A stretch of 10,626 bases of DNA from DATEVL01 sp035471625 (GTDB lineage: Bacteria; Chloroflexota; Anaerolineae; Anaerolineales; E44-bin32). The notes under the pieces are model-generated. The model saw only the letters and a list, made by a program, of their open reading frames with translations, ran no database searches and was not told the DNA's origin. The position numbers were made by a program, and so were the translations under genes. Position 1 is the stretch's first letter, and the number at the start of each line of letters is the position of its first letter. The DNA lies in assembly GCA_035471625.1 (NCBI GenBank), contig DATIPT010000041.1, positions 1 through 10,626 of the forward strand, given 5' to 3'. Below are positions 1 to 6,322 of this stretch, piece by piece.

Positions 1-126
1 GCTGCGCCGACGGAGGAAGCTTCACCGGATGTCTCGGTAGTCCACACTGCGCCACAAGCCTCGCAGGATCTCGACATCCCGGCCTTCCTGCGCCGCCGCA
101 CCTTCCTGGCGAGCTCCGGGGGTTGA
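1..126 (+). CDS. ftsZ: C-terminal end of cell-division protein FtsZ (partial, 5' end outside window)
   Basis: Frame 1 is open from the window edge to a TGA at 124-126 and gives 41 residues. An Ala/Pro/Glu-rich stretch, as in the disordered FtsZ linker, leads into DLDIPAFLRRR (residues 23-33) and a short TFLASSGG tail. The motif D-I-P-A-F-L-R-R is the conserved C-terminal peptide of FtsZ in many bacteria, the segment that binds membrane tethers and regulators such as FtsA, SepF or ZipA. The GTPase domain lies outside the window, so the call rests on this peptide alone. The extra eight residues after the RRR are a minor oddity. The next small gene begins two bases after the stop, so the two are probably co-transcribed. 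Confidence 0.72.
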   Translation, partial: AAPTEEASPDVSVVHTAPQASQDLDIPAFLRRRTFLASSGG

Positions 127-127
127 A

Positions 128-343
128 ATGGAGAAAGATCCGATCGCCAAAGTCACGCGACAGGTCGTCCGAACATTCCCCGAAATGCAGGGTATCTCTC
201 CAAGCGTTCGCCGGGACGCCGAGCGGTTCGTCCTGACCTACAAGGGCAAGGCCCAACTACCGGGCGGCAAGACGATGTCGCGGATCGTGCGGGTCGTAGC
301 CGACGGCCGCGGTCAGATCATCCGGATCAGCACCTCGAGGTAG
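128..343 (+). CDS. Small conserved-looking protein of unknown function, downstream of ftsZ (71 aa)
   Basis: I do not recognise a family. The ATG lies two bases after the ftsZ stop, and the purine-rich GGGGG just before it can serve as a weak ribosome binding site. The 71 residues show no signal peptide or membrane segment. The composition is basic (Lys/Arg-rich). A helical first half contains VTRQVVRTFPEM, and the second half alternates beta-like strands: FVLTYKGKAQL, then SRIVRVVADG, then QIIRISTS. This looks like a compact alpha/beta domain rather than a random frame. The tight coupling to ftsZ suggests co-expression with the division gene, but no function can be read from the sequence. Confidence 0.7.
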   Translation: MEKDPIAKVTRQVVRTFPEMQGISPSVRRDAERFVLTYKGKAQLPGGKTMSRIVRVVADGRGQIIRISTSR

Positions 344-345
344 CT

Positions 346-528
346 ATGGCGACGCGGAAACGGATGATCCGCCGTGCACAGGCAACGTTCTGGGGTGCGG
401 CCGCAACCGCGACCGGCTTCGCCGTGCGACATCGCCGCAGCCTGCGCGCCTTCCCTGTTGTGATCCTGGCAGTCGGGGCCTTCGTCGTGGGCCGGGCCGC
501 AGGATTGCTCCTCCTCGGCGCCTTCTAA
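346..528 (+). CDS. Small single-pass membrane protein, unknown function (60 aa)
   Basis: The ATG follows the previous stop by two bases and is preceded by CGAGG at 336-340, five bases upstream, a reasonable ribosome binding site. The N-terminal half is strongly basic (RKRMIRRAQ at residues 4-12, and RHRRSLR at 28-34). One hydrophobic stretch follows, from PVVILAVGAF to the C-terminal LLLLGAF (about residues 37-60). Under the positive-inside rule the N-terminus would be cytoplasmic. I recognise no family. Short GC-rich frames with Ala/Arg composition can arise by chance; the ribosome binding site and the close spacing after the 71-aa gene favour a real gene. It would be the last gene of the ftsZ-led unit, because a new promoter seems to start just downstream. 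Confidence 0.5.
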   Translation: MATRKRMIRRAQATFWGAAATATGFAVRHRRSLRAFPVVILAVGAFVVGRAAGLLLLGAF

Positions 529-599
529 CAACCCACGCGTCGCCCCCCCCCGTGGTCCAGCGAAACCGGCCTTCTCGGGGGCTCACCTCTCTCAAGCCA

Positions 600-628
600 C
601 TGGCCTGTCGGGCGCGACGGAGTACAAT
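600..628 (+). promoter_or_regulatory. Probable sigma-70-type promoter for the LCP-like gene
   Basis: TACAAT at 623-628 differs from the -10 consensus at one position. Seventeen bases upstream, CTGGCC (600-605) is a poor -35 match (3 of 6). Transcription would start near 635, giving a leader of about 28 bases before the ATG at 664. The rest of the 135-base gap (529-663) holds only a short CCACG/CGTGG hairpin (533-555) around a C9 run, without a T-tract. Confidence 0.42.
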
Positions 629-663
629 GCGGCCGCCGGCGGAGCCATCCGCTTTGGCACCGT

Positions 664-1422
664 ATGCGGAGACTCTCCTTCCGAAGCGTGCTGATCACCG
701 TGGCTGCGGGCTTCTTCGTGCTCGGCGTGGTCAGCACCATCTTCCGCCCAGCCACGCCTTCGTCGCCCGGCGCGACGGCGGCGCCAACCCAGGACGCGAT
801 GGATTCCACACCGGCGGCCGAGACGCCTCAGCTGACGGTATTGATCCTGGGGGTGGATTCGCTTGAACTCGAGGCTCCCCAACTTCGCGCCGTCTGGTTC
901 GCCCTGGTGCGGCCTCCGGGGACGGAACTCTTCCTGCTAGGCCTTCCTGTCGATCGGCCGGCGCACGAGGGGTCGACCCTCGAGCAGGCCTTCGGCTGGC
1001 AGGACGGACTACCGACCTCGTTCCTGGAGGCCCTTTCCGAACTCACGCCGCTTCCAATCGACGTCATCGTCGTCCTGGACTCAAGAGGGTTCGCCACCTT
1101 GATCGACTTCCTGGGCGGCGTCCCGACCGCCGGGACGACGGTTGACGGCGCGGCGGCGCTGAGTGTCGTCGATCTCCTCAAGGACGACCCGGACGCGTCT
1201 CTGCAGGCGCAGTACCGCCTTCTCCAGGCGCTCTCAGCCCAGGTCAGCGTCCTCCAGCCAGGGTCTGATCTCCAACCGCTGGTTGACCTCATCCCCGCGC
1301 ATGCATTCGTCAGTTTGCCCGTCCAACAGGCGATCGCCCTGGTGGCGCCGCTTCTTCCGCTCGACCCTTCGAGGGTCCATGTCAGCCTGCCTCAGGCCGG
1401 TAGCGAAACGGACCGGGAGTAG
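664..1422 (+). CDS. Membrane-anchored LytR-CpsA-Psr (LCP)-like protein, apparently catalytically degenerate (252 aa)
   Basis: Residues 1-8 are basic and residues 9-27 form one transmembrane helix. A Pro/Ser/Thr/Ala linker (about 29-55) leads to an extracytoplasmic domain. The order of segments follows the LCP fold: LTVLILGVDS (57-66, for the family's LLLGxDSR); LRAVWFALVRPPGTELFLLGLPVD (74-97, in place of RTDTMML...SIPRD); EQAFGW (107-112); IDVIVVLDSRGFATLIDFLGGV (132-153, the 'IDHYVxVDFxGFxxLVDALGGV' element); and DGAAALSVV (161-169, in place of DGxxALxYVR). LCP proteins transfer lipid-linked glycopolymers to peptidoglycan using clustered Arg and Asp residues. Here RTD reads RAV, SIPRD reads GLPVD, and the Arg of the YVRxR element is missing. 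It may therefore bind or scaffold rather than catalyse. The ATG is kept because it gives a proper positively charged anchor, though no close ribosome binding site is visible. The LCP assignment is by pattern, not alignment. Confidence 0.6.
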   Translation: MRRLSFRSVLITVAAGFFVLGVVSTIFRPATPSSPGATAAPTQDAMDSTPAAETPQLTVLILGVDSLELEAPQLRAVWFALVRPPGTELFLLGLPVDRPAHEGSTLEQAFGWQDGLPTSFLEALSELTPLPIDVIVVLDSRGFATLIDFLGGVPTAGTTVDGAAALSVVDLLKDDPDASLQAQYRLLQALSAQVSVLQPGSDLQPLVDLIPAHAFVSLPVQQAIALVAPLLPLDPSRVHVSLPQAGSETDRE

Positions 1423-1448
1423 CCAACGGCGCATCGGTACGTGACATC

Positions 1449-1477
1449 TTGCGTTCCTGGCCGAGTCAGGCTATACA
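1449..1477 (+). promoter_or_regulatory. Probable promoter of the amino-acid ABC importer operon
   Basis: TTGCGT (1449-1454) and TATACA (1472-1477) are separated by exactly 17 bases. The match is 3 of 6 at -35 and 4 of 6 at -10. Transcription would begin near 1484, giving a leader of about 95 bases. The leader holds a small GGAGG-CGA-CCTCC hairpin (1532-1544), but I see no recognisable riboswitch or T-box in it. Confidence 0.45.
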
Positions 1478-1578
1478 TGAGTGTCCGGAGTCCACTGGGT
1501 AGACGCCGCCCGGATCGCCGATGAACCGACCGGAGGCGACCTCCCTGATTGTTCCAACCCCGATGGAGGAGAGAGACA

Positions 1579-2406
1579 ATGAAGAGGATTCTAATTCTGA
1601 GCGGAATCGCCGTCGCCGCGCTCGCCCTTGCGGCGTGCGCTGGCGGTGCGGCCACGGAGGCCCCGACCGGCGGCACCGAAGGGCTGCCCGACCTGGGCGG
1701 GCGCCAGGTGACCATCGCCGTCGAGAACGCCTATCTGCCATTCAACTACATCGACCCGGACACGGGCGAGCCGGCCGGCTGGGACTATGTGGTCTGGGAC
1801 GAGATTTGCCGCTTGCTGAACTGCGTTCCGGACTACCGGGAAACCGCCTGGGATGGCATGATCCAAGCGGTCGCTGACGGCCAGTTCGACGCCGCCGCCG
1901 ATGGGATCACGATTACCGAGGATCGGGCCGAAATCGTCGACTTCTCGGTGGGGTATATCGCCATCGAGCAACGCCTTCTGGTCCGCATTGACGAGACCCG
2001 CATCGACAGCATTGACGACATCGTCAGCAATGCTGATCTGAAGCTTGGGACGCAGGTCGGTACCACCAACTACGAGACGGCCACCACCTACCTGCCGGAG
2101 GATCGGATCTCGGCCTTCGAGACCTTCCCGTTCGCCGTTCAGGCCCTCATCGCCGGAGAGATCGATGCCGTGATCATCGACGAAGTTGCTGGCCTCGGCT
2201 ACCAGGGCGAGAACGCCGACGCCCTGAAGCTCATCGGCCCGTCGATGTCGAGCGATGAACTGGGGTTCATCTACCCGAAGGGCAGCGACCTGGTTGAGCC
2301 AGTCAACAACGCCCTCCGCGAAATGGCCAGGAGCGGCTTCTTCGAAGATGTGAATCCGCGCTACTTCGGGCCGGCCTTCACGATCACCTACGAGGACCTG
2401 GAGTAG
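1579..2406 (+). CDS. Amino-acid ABC transporter, substrate-binding lipoprotein (family 3, 275 aa)
   Basis: This is the extracytoplasmic receptor of a polar amino-acid importer. The ATG at 1579 is chosen because GGAGGAGAG lies just upstream; the frame is open further back, but that would ruin the signal peptide. MKR and a hydrophobic stretch end in the lipobox LAAC with Cys20, so the mature protein should be lipid-anchored. Family 3 landmarks include AYLPFNYID (51-59), GEPAGWDYVVWDEI (63-76, the usual GFDVDL region), the ADGITITEDR stretch ending at Arg116 (this Arg binds the ligand carboxylate in the family), VDFSVGY (120-126), KLGTQVGTT (155-163) and AVIIDE (197-202, whose Asp normally contacts the amino group). 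Length is typical. The sequence does not fix the substrate. The permease and ATPase genes follow in the same direction. Confidence 0.93.
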   Translation: MKRILILSGIAVAALALAACAGGAATEAPTGGTEGLPDLGGRQVTIAVENAYLPFNYIDPDTGEPAGWDYVVWDEICRLLNCVPDYRETAWDGMIQAVADGQFDAAADGITITEDRAEIVDFSVGYIAIEQRLLVRIDETRIDSIDDIVSNADLKLGTQVGTTNYETATTYLPEDRISAFETFPFAVQALIAGEIDAVIIDEVAGLGYQGENADALKLIGPSMSSDELGFIYPKGSDLVEPVNNALREMARSGFFEDVNPRYFGPAFTITYEDLE

Positions 2407-2452
2407 GCCCTTCGTTGAATCGGGAGCACGCCCTCCAAGCAACAGTTCCCTA

Positions 2453-2500
2453 GACTCAGGGCCGGCGCCCGGGCTCACGCCCGCGCACCGGCCCTGAGTC
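2453..2500 (+). terminator. Intergenic stem-loop between binding-protein and permease genes (attenuator or mRNA-stabilising hairpin)
   Basis: A perfect 13-bp stem, GACTCAGGGCCGG (2453-2465) with CCGGCCCTGAGTC (2488-2500), encloses a second small hairpin, CGGGC-TCAC-GCCCG (2470-2483). The bases after the stem (GTTCTCGAGG) hold no proper T-tract, so full termination is unlikely. In ABC import operons such hairpins often stabilise or partly terminate the upstream message, so the binding protein outnumbers the membrane parts. That role is inferred here. The permease gene starts 15 bases after the stem. Confidence 0.7.
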
Positions 2501-2514
2501 GTTCTCGAGGAAGA

Positions 2515-3426
2515 ATGCCACAAGCCAGCGAACGACCGATCGAGGGGGCTTCCGCCCTGGCCCCGGACCGTCGCGGGACCGTCGGGCGACGCCTGGTCGA
2601 CCTGCCGTGGTGGCTGTTCGCCATCATCGTCCTCATCCTATGGGTCGGCTTCATCATCCTGACGCGACCGAATTACACCGAGGCGTTCGAGCGGGTCAGC
2701 GGGACCTACCGCGGCCTGGCAGGGATGCTCAGCGCCGGCATCCTCGTCACCATTGGGATCTCCCTCGCGTCCTACCTGATCGCCATCGTGCTCGGGCTGA
2801 TCACCGGCCTGGCGAGGATGTCGCAGAGCCTCCTTCTGCAGAACGCCGCCCGGACGTATATCGAGCTCATTCGGGGAATCCCGATGCTCGTCCTGATCTT
2901 CTTCATCGCGCTGGTCGGCGTCCCCGCGGTCGTTGACCTCATCGATTCCACCGGGGAGTGGCTGATCTCCCTTGGGCTGACCGAAATCGGAGGCGCCCTC
3001 ACGCGTGTCGAGAATGACTCCATTCCGATGGTCGTCCGCGCCATCATCGCCCTGGCTACGACCTACGGCGCGTTCCTGGCAGAGATCTTCCGGGCAGGGA
3101 TTCAGTCCATCGGCAAAGGACAAATGGAGGCGGCCCGCTCCCTCGGGATGACCTACCCGCAGGCGATGCGCTACGTCATCCTTCCGCAGGCGGTTCGGAA
3201 CATTCTCCCCGCCCTGGGGAACGACTTCGTTTCAATGGTCAAGGACTCGTCGCTGGTGGCCCTGCTGGCCGTCCGCGACATGACCCAGATGACGAAACTC
3301 TACACCGGACAATCGTTTCGCTTTCGTGAAGGCTACATCGTGTTGTCGATTCTCTACCTCGCCCTAACCGTCACCCTATCGCTGGGAGTCCAGGCGGTCG
3401 AGAGGCGCCTGCGCAGACATGAGTAG
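2515..3426 (+). CDS. Amino-acid ABC transporter permease, HisM/GlnP type (303 aa)
   Basis: This is the membrane subunit that forms the channel of the importer. The ATG is preceded by GAGGAAG (2507-2513). A cytoplasmic N-terminus (about 1-31) leads to an extra first transmembrane helix (32-50), a periplasmic stretch, then GLAGMLSAGILVTIGISL (67-84), where the HisM-type domain begins. ELIRGIPMLVLIFF (117-130) is the family's strongly conserved 'E-x-x-RG-x-P-x-L' segment. The EAA loop that docks on the ATPase runs from about Glu205 (EAARSLGMTYPQAM) to PQA near 226, followed by LPALGNDFVSMVKDSSL. A longer than usual loop (about 135-170) sits between the third and fourth helices. As the only permease gene in the operon it probably works as a homodimer. 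It overlaps the ATPase gene by 8 bases, consistent with translational coupling. Confidence 0.94.
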   Translation: MPQASERPIEGASALAPDRRGTVGRRLVDLPWWLFAIIVLILWVGFIILTRPNYTEAFERVSGTYRGLAGMLSAGILVTIGISLASYLIAIVLGLITGLARMSQSLLLQNAARTYIELIRGIPMLVLIFFIALVGVPAVVDLIDSTGEWLISLGLTEIGGALTRVENDSIPMVVRAIIALATTYGAFLAEIFRAGIQSIGKGQMEAARSLGMTYPQAMRYVILPQAVRNILPALGNDFVSMVKDSSLVALLAVRDMTQMTKLYTGQSFRFREGYIVLSILYLALTVTLSLGVQAVERRLRRHE

Positions 3427-4162
3427 CCAGCCTATCATTGTCGTCCGCGACCTTCACAAGCACTTCGGGAAGGTCGAGGCCCTGAACGGTATCGACCTCG
3501 AAGTCGAGCGCGGCAAAGTCGTCGTGATCATCGGGCCGAGCGGATCGGGCAAGTCGACGTTGCTCCGCTGCGTCAACCATCTCGAGACTCCGACGAGTGG
3601 AGAAGTCTGGATCGACGGGGTCCAGCTGACCAGCCACTCCGCTCACCTCAACGAGATCCGGGCCGAGATCGGGATGGTCTTCCAGCTCTTCAACCTCTTC
3701 CCGCACCTGACCGTACTCGAGAACGTCACCCTGGCGCAGCAAGTCGTGCGCAAGCGGTCCCGCGACGAAGCCGAACAAATCGCTATGCAGAAACTGGTGA
3801 GGGTCGGAATTCCGGAGAAAGCCGGAGTCTACCCGGGACAACTCTCCGGAGGCCAGCAGCAGCGGGTGGCGATCGCCCGGGGACTGGCGATGAACCCCAA
3901 GATCATGCTGTTCGATGAACCCACCAGCGCTCTCGATCCGGAGATGATCAAGGAGGTGCTCGACGTCATGCTCGATCTGGCCAAGGAAGGCATGACGATG
4001 CTCGTCGTATCGCACGAGATGGGCTTTGCCCGAGCCGCCGCTGACGAAGTGCTCTTCATGGACGGCGGCTTGGTCGTCGAGCACACGACCCCGCACGACT
4101 TGTTCAACAACCCCCGAGAAGACCGCACGAAACTCTTCTTGTCCCAGATCCTGAAACACTAG
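3419..4162 (+). CDS. Amino-acid ABC transporter ATP-binding protein, GlnQ type (247 aa)
   Basis: This is the cytoplasmic ATPase that powers the importer. All nucleotide-binding elements are intact: Walker A GPSGSGKS (39-46), Q-loop Gln89 in VFQLFNLFPHLTV, signature LSGGQQQR (142-149), Walker B with DEP (IMLFDEP, 162-168), D-loop SALD (170-173) and switch His199 in VVSHEMGFA. FNLFPHLTVLENV and the THxxP-like HTTPHDLF near the C-terminus are typical of the polar amino-acid (GlnQ/HisP) group. Length is normal, with no regulatory C-terminal extension. The ATG overlaps the permease stop by 8 bases. No convincing terminator follows: an AGCCG/CGGCT hairpin with TTCCTTCCC behind it (4276-4299) is the only weak candidate. 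Confidence 0.95.
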   Translation: MSSQPIIVVRDLHKHFGKVEALNGIDLEVERGKVVVIIGPSGSGKSTLLRCVNHLETPTSGEVWIDGVQLTSHSAHLNEIRAEIGMVFQLFNLFPHLTVLENVTLAQQVVRKRSRDEAEQIAMQKLVRVGIPEKAGVYPGQLSGGQQQRVAIARGLAMNPKIMLFDEPTSALDPEMIKEVLDVMLDLAKEGMTMLVVSHEMGFARAAADEVLFMDGGLVVEHTTPHDLFNNPREDRTKLFLSQILKH

Positions 4163-4309
4163 GGCAGCCGCCCCTCCGATCGAGGCTCTTCGCTTGGAGT
4201 TGGGCCCTGACTCCGGCAACCGCCCAGTGACCTCCGGCCCTGCGTGGGTCGGTGGGTCACGCGGCGCGACCGCAGAGCCGTCGTCGGCTGCTTCCTTCCC
4301 GGGAAACGA

Positions 4310-4342
4310 AAGGCCGTCCTGGGTCGAGGTCAGGACGGCCTT
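4310..4342 (-). terminator. Rho-independent terminator of the tRNA-Leu gene
   Basis: A perfect 11-bp inverted repeat, AAGGCCGTCCT (4310-4320) with AGGACGGCCTT (4332-4342), has an 11-base loop. Read on the - strand, the stem is followed by TTCGTTTCCC after its closing TTs, giving a moderate U-rich tail 8 bases downstream of the tRNA 3' end. On the + strand no T-tract follows, so it acts mainly on the - strand. Confidence 0.72.
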
Positions 4343-4349
4343 CTCGAGG

Positions 4350-4431
4350 TGCGCTGGGGGGGATTTGAACCCCCACGCCTTGCGGCACATGGCCCTCAAC
4401 CATGCCTGTCTGCCAATTCCAGCACCAGCGC
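4350..4431 (-). tRNA. tRNA-Leu, anticodon GAG
   Basis: The - strand folds into a class II (long variable arm) cloverleaf of 82 bases. The acceptor stem GCGCTGG (4431-4425) pairs with CCAGCGC (4357-4351), with discriminator A at 4350. The D-stem is CTG/CAG with the Leu-type AATTGGCAGA loop. Anticodon stem CATGG/CCATG encloses loop TTGAGGG, so the anticodon is GAG (4397-4395), reading CUC and CUU. The variable arm is TGCC-GCAA-GGCG, and the T-arm is GGGGG-TTCAAAT-CCCCC. The 3' CCA is not encoded and must be added by the CCA enzyme. The gene has its own promoter and terminator and stands alone, not in a tRNA cluster. Confidence 0.96.
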
Positions 4432-4457
4432 AGACGTGATCCGCAGGGAGCCGCGGT

Positions 4458-4485
4458 ATTATATCGTCGGCCGTCGCGCTGTCAA
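4458..4485 (-). promoter_or_regulatory. Full-consensus promoter of tRNA-Leu (TTGACA-16-TATAAT)
   Basis: On the - strand, TTGACA (4485-4480) and TATAAT (4463-4458) match the sigma-70 consensus at all 12 positions, with a 16-base spacer. Transcription should start near 4450, about 20 bases before the mature tRNA. The same AT-rich patch reads TATTAT (4457-4462) on the + strand and could also act as the -10 element for plsX, whose GTG is 55 bases on. No good + strand -35 is visible. Confidence 0.85.
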
Positions 4486-4517
4486 CTGGGACTGCGCCGC
4501 CACGTCCGGAGGCGAAC

Positions 4518-5552
4518 GTGAATCGCATCGTGCTCGACGGGATGGGAAGCGACGATCATCCCACCCCCGAACTCCAGGCCGCCGCCGAAGCGTCCCGCCG
4601 CTGGGACGACCCGCTCCACGTGACGGGCCCGAAGGATCGCCTGGCCCCGCAACTGGAAGCCCTCGGCGTCCCGCCGACCCGCGTCGTTGTCGAAGATGCC
4701 CGCGAAGTTCTCCAGATGACGGACAAGGCTGCGGGTGCAGCGCGCGGCAAGGCCGATAGCTCTATGGCGGTCGGGATCGAGATGTTGCGCGACGGACGCG
4801 CCGACGCCTTCGTGACGGCCGGGAACACCGGCGGCGCCATGGCGACGGCGCTGATGCGCCTCGGGCGGATTCGCGGCGTCAAGCGACCTGCCCTGGCCCC
4901 CACCTTTCCAGTCGCCGGCGGCCGGGCGATCGTCCTCGATATCGGTGCCAACGTCGATTGCAGGCCTGAGTATCTCCTGCAATTCGCTATCATGGGTTCT
5001 GTCTATGCGCAATTCTCGCTTGGCGTGCCGTCGCCACGCGTCGGCCTCCTGTCCAACGGCGAGGAGGCCGGAAAAGGGACTGCGCTCCTGCATGAGGCCT
5101 TCCCCCTTCTTCAGCGTTCCAGTCTGAACTTCGTCGGCAACGTCGAACCGAAGGAGGTCTATTCCGGCGAGGTCGACGTTGCCGTCACCGACGGCTTCAC
5201 CGGCAATATCTTCCTCAAGACGAGCGAATCGGTGGCCAAGTTCTTGATCGAGACGATCCGCGACGAGATCACCGCCGGCCTCGTCACCAAGGCCGGCGGC
5301 GCACTCGCCCGTCCCGCCTTCCAGCGCGTCCGGCGAGTCCTCGATCCGGCGGAGTATGGCGCCGTCCCGCTCCTGGGTGTCGATGGACTCGTGTTCATCG
5401 GCCACGGGCGATCCGATTCCCGGGCCCTGATCAACGCGATCGCGGCGGCCCGCCGGGCGGTCGACGCCGGACTGCTCGAGGCCCTGCGCAGTTCCCTCGG
5501 GGCCAGCCTGGCATCGGATACCATCCCCCAGCGATCGAGCGAGGTCGAATGA
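4518..5552 (+). CDS. plsX: Phosphate acyltransferase PlsX (344 aa)
   Basis: PlsX converts acyl-ACP and phosphate to acyl-phosphate, the acyl donor for PlsY in the first step of phospholipid synthesis. It is a peripheral protein at the inner face of the membrane. The GTG start at 4518 is chosen because GGAGG (4508-4512) sits five bases upstream and the protein then begins MNRIVLDGMGSD, matching the family's N-terminal 'DAMGGD' loop. Other family landmarks are VTAGNTGGAMA, LDIGANVDCRPEYLLQFA, VGLLSNGEE..KGT, FVGNVE and VAVTDGFTGNIFLKTSE, with VFIGHGRSD near the end. Length is typical. The N-terminal loop is slightly unusual (DGMGSDDHP). The gene is not next to fabH, fabD, acpP or rpmF, its frequent partners; it is coupled to a membrane-protein gene by an ATGA overlap. 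Confidence 0.95.
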   Translation: MNRIVLDGMGSDDHPTPELQAAAEASRRWDDPLHVTGPKDRLAPQLEALGVPPTRVVVEDAREVLQMTDKAAGAARGKADSSMAVGIEMLRDGRADAFVTAGNTGGAMATALMRLGRIRGVKRPALAPTFPVAGGRAIVLDIGANVDCRPEYLLQFAIMGSVYAQFSLGVPSPRVGLLSNGEEAGKGTALLHEAFPLLQRSSLNFVGNVEPKEVYSGEVDVAVTDGFTGNIFLKTSESVAKFLIETIRDEITAGLVTKAGGALARPAFQRVRRVLDPAEYGAVPLLGVDGLVFIGHGRSDSRALINAIAAARRAVDAGLLEALRSSLGASLASDTIPQRSSEVE

Positions 5553-6247
5553 AACGATACATGGACCTTCCCCGCATGAACCGGCTACGCCGCACGGCCA
5601 AGATCCTGAGCTTCGGCGGACTCGGAATTCTCGTCGTGGCCCTTCTTCTTTCCCTGGGCAGCGCCAACAACCTCGGCATCACTCTGGGCCTGGCGCTGCT
5701 CGGCCTGCTCACCTCCCAGATGGGCTCGATCCTGACCCGGCGCTGGCCGGATCGGGGCCGGGCGGACCAGGTCTTCGATGCCGCGCTCAAAGGCCTCGAC
5801 TCCCGAAATGCCCTGTTCCACTATCTCCTCGGGGGCTGTCGACACGCCCTGCTTGCACCCAACGAGGCGCTGGCTCTGGTGCCCGTCTATGAGCCGGGCA
5901 TCTTTGACGCCAGCCGTGGAAGCCTCTTTCGGACCAAGACGAAGCGAGGCGAGCCGAGGGGAAAGCCGGGCGAAGCTCGCCACCTCCTCGACGAAGCAGA
6001 TCACGAGGCCGCGGCGCTATCCCGCGAATTGAAGAAGCGCTTCCCGGAGGCCTCTCCGGAGGCGCATGCCGTCCTGGTCTTCTTCCACCCGGAGGCTCGG
6101 GTCAATGCCGGCTCCACCGACGCCAGCGTGGTTCATGTGAAGAAGCTGAAGGAGTTCATTCGTGCGATGCCCCGCCGCTCGGCGCTGCCGACCGATGCTC
6201 TGGCAGACCTCGAAGCGGCGTTCGACCGCCTGCGCTACGACGACTAG
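5549..6247 (+). CDS. Two-helix membrane protein with a cytoplasmic domain, possibly NERD-like, unknown function (232 aa)
   Basis: The ATG overlaps the plsX stop (ATGA), with GAGG (5541-5544) four bases upstream, so translation is probably coupled. A basic N-terminus precedes two transmembrane helices (about 19-37 and 42-61) joined by a very short turn, so most of the protein faces the cytoplasm. The soluble part contains FDAALKGLDSRNALFHYLLGGCRHALLAPNEALALVPVYEPG (76-117), a Lys/Arg-rich loop (128-143), a helical stretch rich in Glu and Ala (145-165), and AVLVFFHPEARV followed by VVHVKKLKEFI (174-204). The pattern 'x-LLAPNEALALVPV...' then 'AVLVFFHP...V...L..FI' resembles the outline of nuclease-related (NERD-type) domains, but I see no clear catalytic E-x-K. 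The domain suggestion is tentative. Coupling to plsX hints at a membrane-associated role. Confidence 0.75.
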   Translation: MKRYMDLPRMNRLRRTAKILSFGGLGILVVALLLSLGSANNLGITLGLALLGLLTSQMGSILTRRWPDRGRADQVFDAALKGLDSRNALFHYLLGGCRHALLAPNEALALVPVYEPGIFDASRGSLFRTKTKRGEPRGKPGEARHLLDEADHEAAALSRELKKRFPEASPEAHAVLVFFHPEARVNAGSTDASVVHVKKLKEFIRAMPRRSALPTDALADLEAAFDRLRYDD

Positions 6248-6271
6248 CCAAGACCTGAACCCGCAGACCAA

Positions 6272-6299
6272 ACAGGCCGACGCGTCTGCGTCGGCCTGT
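6272..6299. terminator. Bidirectional rho-independent terminator between converging genes
   Basis: A perfect 12-bp stem, ACAGGCCGACGC (6272-6283) with GCGTCGGCCTGT (6288-6299), has a tight GTCT loop. It lies 24 bases after the + strand stop and 23 bases after the - strand stop. On the - strand the stem runs into TTTGGTC; on the + strand into GGTTCGTTGCGTT. The T-tracts are modest, but the position between converging units and the stem strength support termination in both directions. Confidence 0.78.
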
Positions 6300-6322
6300 G
6301 GTTCGTTGCGTTCGATCCCGAG

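Noticed and set aside
543..551. C9 homopolymer as a phase-variation switch
   Set aside because: It lies between genes, outside both the putative -10 region and any reading frame start. Nothing ties it to switching.
1484..1578. Riboswitch or T-box leader before the ABC importer
   Set aside because: The leader is only about 95 bases, with one 5-bp hairpin and no T-box or known riboswitch pattern.
1591..2523. Antisense open frame (310 codons) opposite the binding-protein gene
   Set aside because: The sense strand encodes a clear lipoprotein with a strong ribosome site. The antisense product has low-complexity GC-driven composition.
4350..4431. tRNA-Leu as an integration site for a mobile element
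   Set aside because: No integrase, no repeated tRNA 3' end nearby, and housekeeping genes flank it on both sides.
3371..4528. Long antisense open frame (385 codons) opposite the ATPase gene
   Set aside because: It is the mirror of an ABC ATPase with every motif intact, runs through the tRNA region, has no recognisable domain and reflects high GC content.
4482..5405. Antisense open frame (307 codons) opposite plsX
   Set aside because: plsX is unmistakable on the + strand. The antisense frame is a shadow of its codon pattern.
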